Source: Devosia sp.
Lineage (GTDB): Bacteria > Pseudomonadota > Alphaproteobacteria > Rhizobiales > Devosiaceae
DNA: 64,000 nt
Direction of reading: 5' to 3'
Assembly: GCF_024707125.1 (NCBI RefSeq)
Contig: NZ_JANQAH010000005.1
Location: forward strand, 124,001 to 188,000
Made by a program: the position numbers and the translations under genes. The notes beneath the pieces were generated by a model that saw only the letters and a program-made list of their open reading frames with translations, was not told the DNA's origin and searched no databases. Shown in pieces: positions 60,766 through 64,000 of this stretch (positions are counted from its first letter, which is position 1; each line of letters starts with the position of its first letter).

Positions 60766-61806
60766 TCAGGCGACGGCGCGGATATCGATGCCGTCCCAAG
60801 GGCGGCGGTCGACCCAGGCGTTGATGTCAAAATCGCGTTCGAGGAAGCCCCACTCATAGAGGAAGTCCTTGTAGTGACCGATGGCGTCGACCAGCTCCGG
60901 CTCGAGGCCGAGCCCCAGATGCTTGTGCAGATCCGGCCCATTGGCCGCCGCCACGACTTCCTCGGAAGCGCCGACTTCGCGGGCGACGAAACGGCGAACC
61001 TCATCGGGATGCGCCTCGGCCCAGTCGCTGGCGCGATGTAGCGTTTCGATGAGGCGCGCGACGAGGTCCGGCCGATCTTCGGCAAGGCGTTCGTCGACAG
61101 TCAGCACGCGTGGCGAGCCGGAATTGATGCGGATCTTCGGATCGGGGTGGAAACCGAATTCGACGACCGTATGCGCCGCGATGAGATTGGCCACGGCAAT
61201 GCCGCCGGTTCCCTTCACGTAGATGGCATCCACCTCGCCGCGCAGCAGGGCGGCAATTTCGGCCCCATAGGCCTGGCGGTTGCGTAGCCCATAAAGCTGC
61301 GGTCCTTCGCGGCCATCGAGCACGGAATCGGTCAGCGAGATGTCGACGATCTCCACCTGGTCCTGGCGCAGGCCTTCGAGCGACAGGGCGGAGACGAGGC
61401 CCTTGAGCGCCGTTGCTGCCATGAAATCGACGATCCCCGGCGGGCGACGGGCGATGCCGAAGCGGCGACCGATCAGGTCCTTGGTCGTTTTGATGCTGCT
61501 GCCGGGCAGGGTGATGATGGCCTGGAACTCATCGGTCCAGGTGATGCCGACAAGGCGAGTCGGATTGCCTTCCGAGCGCGCGCGGATCGGCGGAACATTG
61601 CCGCCGTGGCGGAAGGAGTAGTTGAGGTGATGGTCGAAATGGCTTGACCGGATCGCCCGATCCTTGCTGTCGATGATCGAGTTGAGCTTCACGCCCTCTT
61701 TGGCAAAAGCTTCTTCCAGAAGGCCCAATTGTACCGCCAGACCAACCGGAGTGGGCACGGGGCAGCGCGTGTACCAGATCTCGGAAATCGTGTTCTTGAT
61801 CGTCAT
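60766..61806 (-). CDS. DszB-like sulfinate desulfinase homologue, copy 2 (SBP-fold protein)
   Basis: A 346-residue paralogue of the gene at 58485-59519. Cys15 (YTRCPVPTP), His56 (SHFDHHLNYSF) and Arg66 (FRHGGNVPPI) keep the catalytic pattern with the same spacing. No signal peptide. It is the first gene of the eight-gene operon, starting at ATG 61806 with AGGAG upstream. Two divergent desulfinase-like copies suggest two substrates or a heteromeric enzyme (inference). Confidence 0.82.
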   Translation of the reverse strand: MTIKNTISEIWYTRCPVPTPVGLAVQLGLLEEAFAKEGVKLNSIIDSKDRAIRSSHFDHHLNYSFRHGGNVPPIRARSEGNPTRLVGITWTDEFQAIITLPGSSIKTTKDLIGRRFGIARRPPGIVDFMAATALKGLVSALSLEGLRQDQVEIVDISLTDSVLDGREGPQLYGLRNRQAYGAEIAALLRGEVDAIYVKGTGGIAVANLIAAHTVVEFGFHPDPKIRINSGSPRVLTVDERLAEDRPDLVARLIETLHRASDWAEAHPDEVRRFVAREVGASEEVVAAANGPDLHKHLGLGLEPELVDAIGHYKDFLYEWGFLERDFDINAWVDRRPWDGIDIRAVA

Positions 61807-62105
61807 GCCTCGTCTCCTGTTGGCGGGAGCAGGTTTTTCCAAACCGGCATCCTAATGCGTTTGTCTGTTTCCGTCGCGCCCTATGAAGGGCAATGAATTT
61901 GCGTCAATGTTCAGAAATGGCCGATCTGTAAGAAGCTGGTTCCTGAAATGGCGCAAAGTCAGGATGAATTTGCCAAAGCAGATTTGACAAAGCCTATAAA
62001 ACTAGTCAACATAAATTTCGCAGGCTGAACCCCGGAGCCGAGCGCCGCTCTTTCCGGATGCCGCAAGGACCCCGTTACTCTTATCGAGTGAAAGAGAAAG
62101 CGCTC
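61807..62105. promoter_or_regulatory. Divergent promoter region, desulfurisation-like operon and Opp transporter
   Basis: A 299-base gap. On the plus strand TTGACA (61984-61989), 17-bp spacer and CAACAT (62007-62012) form a candidate promoter for the transporter. On the minus strand a TTGACG box lies near 61900. The region is AT-rich compared with the genes. No clear palindrome, so a LysR-type activator such as a CysB/Cbl homologue cannot be confirmed by eye. Confidence 0.45.
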
Positions 62106-63095
62106 ATGTCAGCTCTGCTGCGCATATTGAGGACGTTGCGACGCACGCTTTTGCAAGCGGTGCCCACTGTTCTCGGCATCATCATTCTCAACTTCTTCCT
62201 GCTGCAGCTCGCCCCCGGCGACGCAGCCGACGTGATGGCTGGCGAAGCCGGTTCAGCGACCGTTGAGACCATGCAGGCGCTGCGCGAGCGCTTCGGTCTC
62301 GATAATCCGGTGCTCGTGCAGCTTGCTAATTATCTCGGCAATCTCGCCCAGTTCAGCCTCGGCTTTTCGCCGCGCTACGGCATGCCGGTGACCGAGTTGA
62401 TCGGGCAGCGCCTGCCCGGCACGTTGACGCTGATGGCCATGGCTCTTGCCATCGCCATTCTCATCGGCCTGACACTCGGTTCGCTGATGGCGGCCTTTTC
62501 CGGCCGCCTGCCGGACCGCCTGCTTTCCATCTTCGCGCTGCTCTTTTATTCCGTGCCCGGCTTCTGGATCGGCCTGATGCTGATCGTGCTGTTCTCGGTG
62601 ACGCTGGGCTGGCTGCCGAGCGGCGGCGCAGGGACTATCGGCTCCTCCTATACTGGCTTCGCTGCCATCATCGACAAGGCGCGGTACATGGTGCTGCCGG
62701 CGACCTCGCTCGCACTCTTCTATGTCGCGATCTACGCTCGCCTGACGCGCGCTGCCATGCTCGAGGTCAAGAACCAGGACTTTGTGCGCACGGCTTACGC
62801 CAAGGGGCTCTCGCCCGCGGTGGTGACCGTCAAGCATGTGCTGCGCAACGCGCTGATCCCAATCACCACCATGGCCGGAATGCATGTCGGCGGCATGCTC
62901 GGCGGAGCCGTGGTCGTCGAGACTGTCTATAGCTGGCCCGGCCTCGGACGCCTCGCCTTCGAGGCCGTGATGGGCCGCGACTACACCGTTCTTCTGGGCA
63001 TCCTGTTGCTGTCGTCCATCCTGGTCATTCTGGCCAATGCGCTGGTGGATATCGCTCAGGCTTGGCTCGATCCCCGCATCGGAGAGCAGAAATGA
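62106..63095 (+). CDS. Opp/Dpp-family ABC permease (DppB type)
   Basis: About 329 residues from ATG 62106 (a longer reading from 62058 is possible). N-terminal helix AVPTVLGIIILNFFLLQLAPGD is the DppB/OppB hallmark, then ALRERFGLDNPVLVQ, EAA loop FVRTAYAKGLSPAVVTVKHVLRNAL in pieces, and C-terminal WLDPRIGEQK. It is divergent from the DszB-like operon and overlaps the next permease by 4 bases. Likely imports the organosulfur compound or a peptide-like substrate. Confidence 0.92.
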   Translation: MSALLRILRTLRRTLLQAVPTVLGIIILNFFLLQLAPGDAADVMAGEAGSATVETMQALRERFGLDNPVLVQLANYLGNLAQFSLGFSPRYGMPVTELIGQRLPGTLTLMAMALAIAILIGLTLGSLMAAFSGRLPDRLLSIFALLFYSVPGFWIGLMLIVLFSVTLGWLPSGGAGTIGSSYTGFAAIIDKARYMVLPATSLALFYVAIYARLTRAAMLEVKNQDFVRTAYAKGLSPAVVTVKHVLRNALIPITTMAGMHVGGMLGGAVVVETVYSWPGLGRLAFEAVMGRDYTVLLGILLLSSILVILANALVDIAQAWLDPRIGEQK

Positions 63096-64000
63096 CGACC
63101 GAAACCGCCGTCACGCATGCCGTTTCGCCAATTCAATCGCGCGCCAGCGCCACCCAAGCCGAAAAGCCGGATGCCTCTCAATGGCATAACATCAAGGCGC
63201 CCGATGCCCGCACCACGCGCACTGCTACGGTGTCCGTGCCCGCCGGCCGGCGCGAACTGGCTGCCTTCCTGCGCAATCCCAACGCGCTTTTCGGACTGGT
63301 GTTTCTGTCCCTGATGGTCGCCGCGGCCCTTGTCGCGCCGCTCGCCTTTCCCGGTGATCCGCTCGGCATGGTGGGCAAGCCATTCCTGTGGCCCGGTCAG
63401 GAAGCAGCCTTCCCGCTCGGAACCGACTCCATGGGCCGCAATGTGCTGGCCGGTCTCTTCCATGGCGCGCGCATCTCGCTCTTTGTCGGCCTGACCGCAA
63501 CGGCCCTAGGCCTCGGCGTCGGCATCACCGTCGGCTCGCTGGCCGGCTATTTCGGTGGCTGGGTCGATGACGTGCTCGTGCGCATCATCGAAATCTTCCA
63601 GACCCTGCCGAACTTCGTGCTGCTGGTCGTGCTCGTCGCCATCGCCCAGCCCTCGGCTACCACCGTTTCGGTCGCCATCGCCATCGTTAGTTGGCCCATG
63701 GTGGCGCGCCTCACCCGTGCGGAGTTCCGAGCCATCCGTGAGAAGGACTACGTTGTCGCCGCGCGCAGCCTCGGCTTCCGCCACCCGCGCATCATCTTCA
63801 AGGAAATCCTGCCCAACGCACTGCCGCCGCTGATCGTCACCGCCTCGGTCATGGTCGCGACCGCTATCCTCATGGAATCTGCCCTCAGCTTCATGGGCCT
63901 GGGCGATCCCAACGTCGTCAGCTGGGGCTCGATGATCGGCAATGGCCGCGAGCTGATCCGCACCGCCTGGTATCTCACCTTCCTGCCGGGCCTCGCCATC
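63092..64000 (+). CDS. Opp/Dpp-family ABC permease (DppC type), 3' end beyond window
   Basis: Starts at ATG 63092 inside the DppB stop (ATGA) and is open to base 64000, 303 codons so far. A long polar N-terminus of about 60 residues precedes the first helix (LFGLVFLSLMVAAALVAPL). Then FPLGTDSMGRNVLAGLFHGA is the DppC hallmark and EFRAIREKDYVVAARSLGF the EAA loop. ATPase and binding-protein genes should follow outside the window. Confidence 0.93.
   Translation, partial: MTTETAVTHAVSPIQSRASATQAEKPDASQWHNIKAPDARTTRTATVSVPAGRRELAAFLRNPNALFGLVFLSLMVAAALVAPLAFPGDPLGMVGKPFLWPGQEAAFPLGTDSMGRNVLAGLFHGARISLFVGLTATALGLGVGITVGSLAGYFGGWVDDVLVRIIEIFQTLPNFVLLVVLVAIAQPSATTVSVAIAIVSWPMVARLTRAEFRAIREKDYVVAARSLGFRHPRIIFKEILPNALPPLIVTASVMVATAILMESALSFMGLGDPNVVSWGSMIGNGRELIRTAWYLTFLPGLAI

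Noticed and set aside
61807-62105. CysB-type binding site in the divergent promoter.
   Set aside because: I could not find a convincing pair of half sites by eye; a matrix search is needed.

Overview
The window looks like chromosome from a Hyphomicrobiales alphaproteobacterium, most probably Devosia or a close relative (inference). Reasons: high GC with strong C/G third positions, a roughly 1560-residue NAD-glutamate dehydrogenase, an Agrobacterium-type lacI-EFGZK operon, many solute-binding-protein ABC systems, and three families of short intergenic palindromic repeats of the kind common in this order. I see no rRNA, tRNA, CRISPR array, phage or IS element.

Left part (1-12 kb): the 3' end of a Pro/Ala-rich LysM protein; an ArsR regulator coupled to an Atm1-type ABC exporter; a small HTH plus Clp-N-domain gene pair whose promoter is covered by two matching palindromes; a GNAT acetyltransferase; a phd-doc toxin-antitoxin pair; and a PadR-controlled RND efflux operon. 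The middle (11-25 kb) holds housekeeping and stress genes: CysQ-like phosphatase, SDR, AGE-family epimerase, class I fructose-bisphosphatase, NAD-glutamate dehydrogenase, flavin reductase, superoxide dismutase, and a cysteine-rich regulator with a truncated hemoglobin. The FBPase, glutamate dehydrogenase and hemoglobin frames are each broken by one base at a C/G homopolymer, so sequencing error is a serious possibility.

From 24.5 to 51 kb is a carbohydrate block. An Opp/Dpp-type transporter sits with a GH51 arabinofuranosidase, a GH43-like enzyme, an alpha/beta hydrolase and an unusual long ArsR-type regulator, suggesting uptake and breakdown of arabinose-containing oligosaccharides. Next to it is a CUT1-type ABC system with an (alpha/alpha)6-barrel glycosidase. 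After an AcuI-type reductase comes a complete lac-type operon (LacI regulator, binding protein, two permeases, GH2 beta-galactosidase, ATPase) with two near-identical palindromes as candidate operators.

From 51.6 to 54 kb are a siderophore-interacting flavoprotein, a flavin reductase and an Rrf2 regulator. The right end (54-64 kb) is the most interesting part: a tight eight-gene minus-strand operon with two paralogous DszB-like proteins that keep the Cys-His-Arg catalytic residues at desulfinase spacing and have no signal peptide, a DszC/acyl-CoA-dehydrogenase-like monooxygenase, a DszA/NtaA-like monooxygenase, an FAD monooxygenase, an NAD(P)-binding protein, a CPYC thioredoxin-like DUF3088 protein and a nitroreductase. 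An Opp/Dpp-type transporter is divergently transcribed from it and runs off the window. I read this as a putative organosulfur desulfurisation and import system of unknown substrate.
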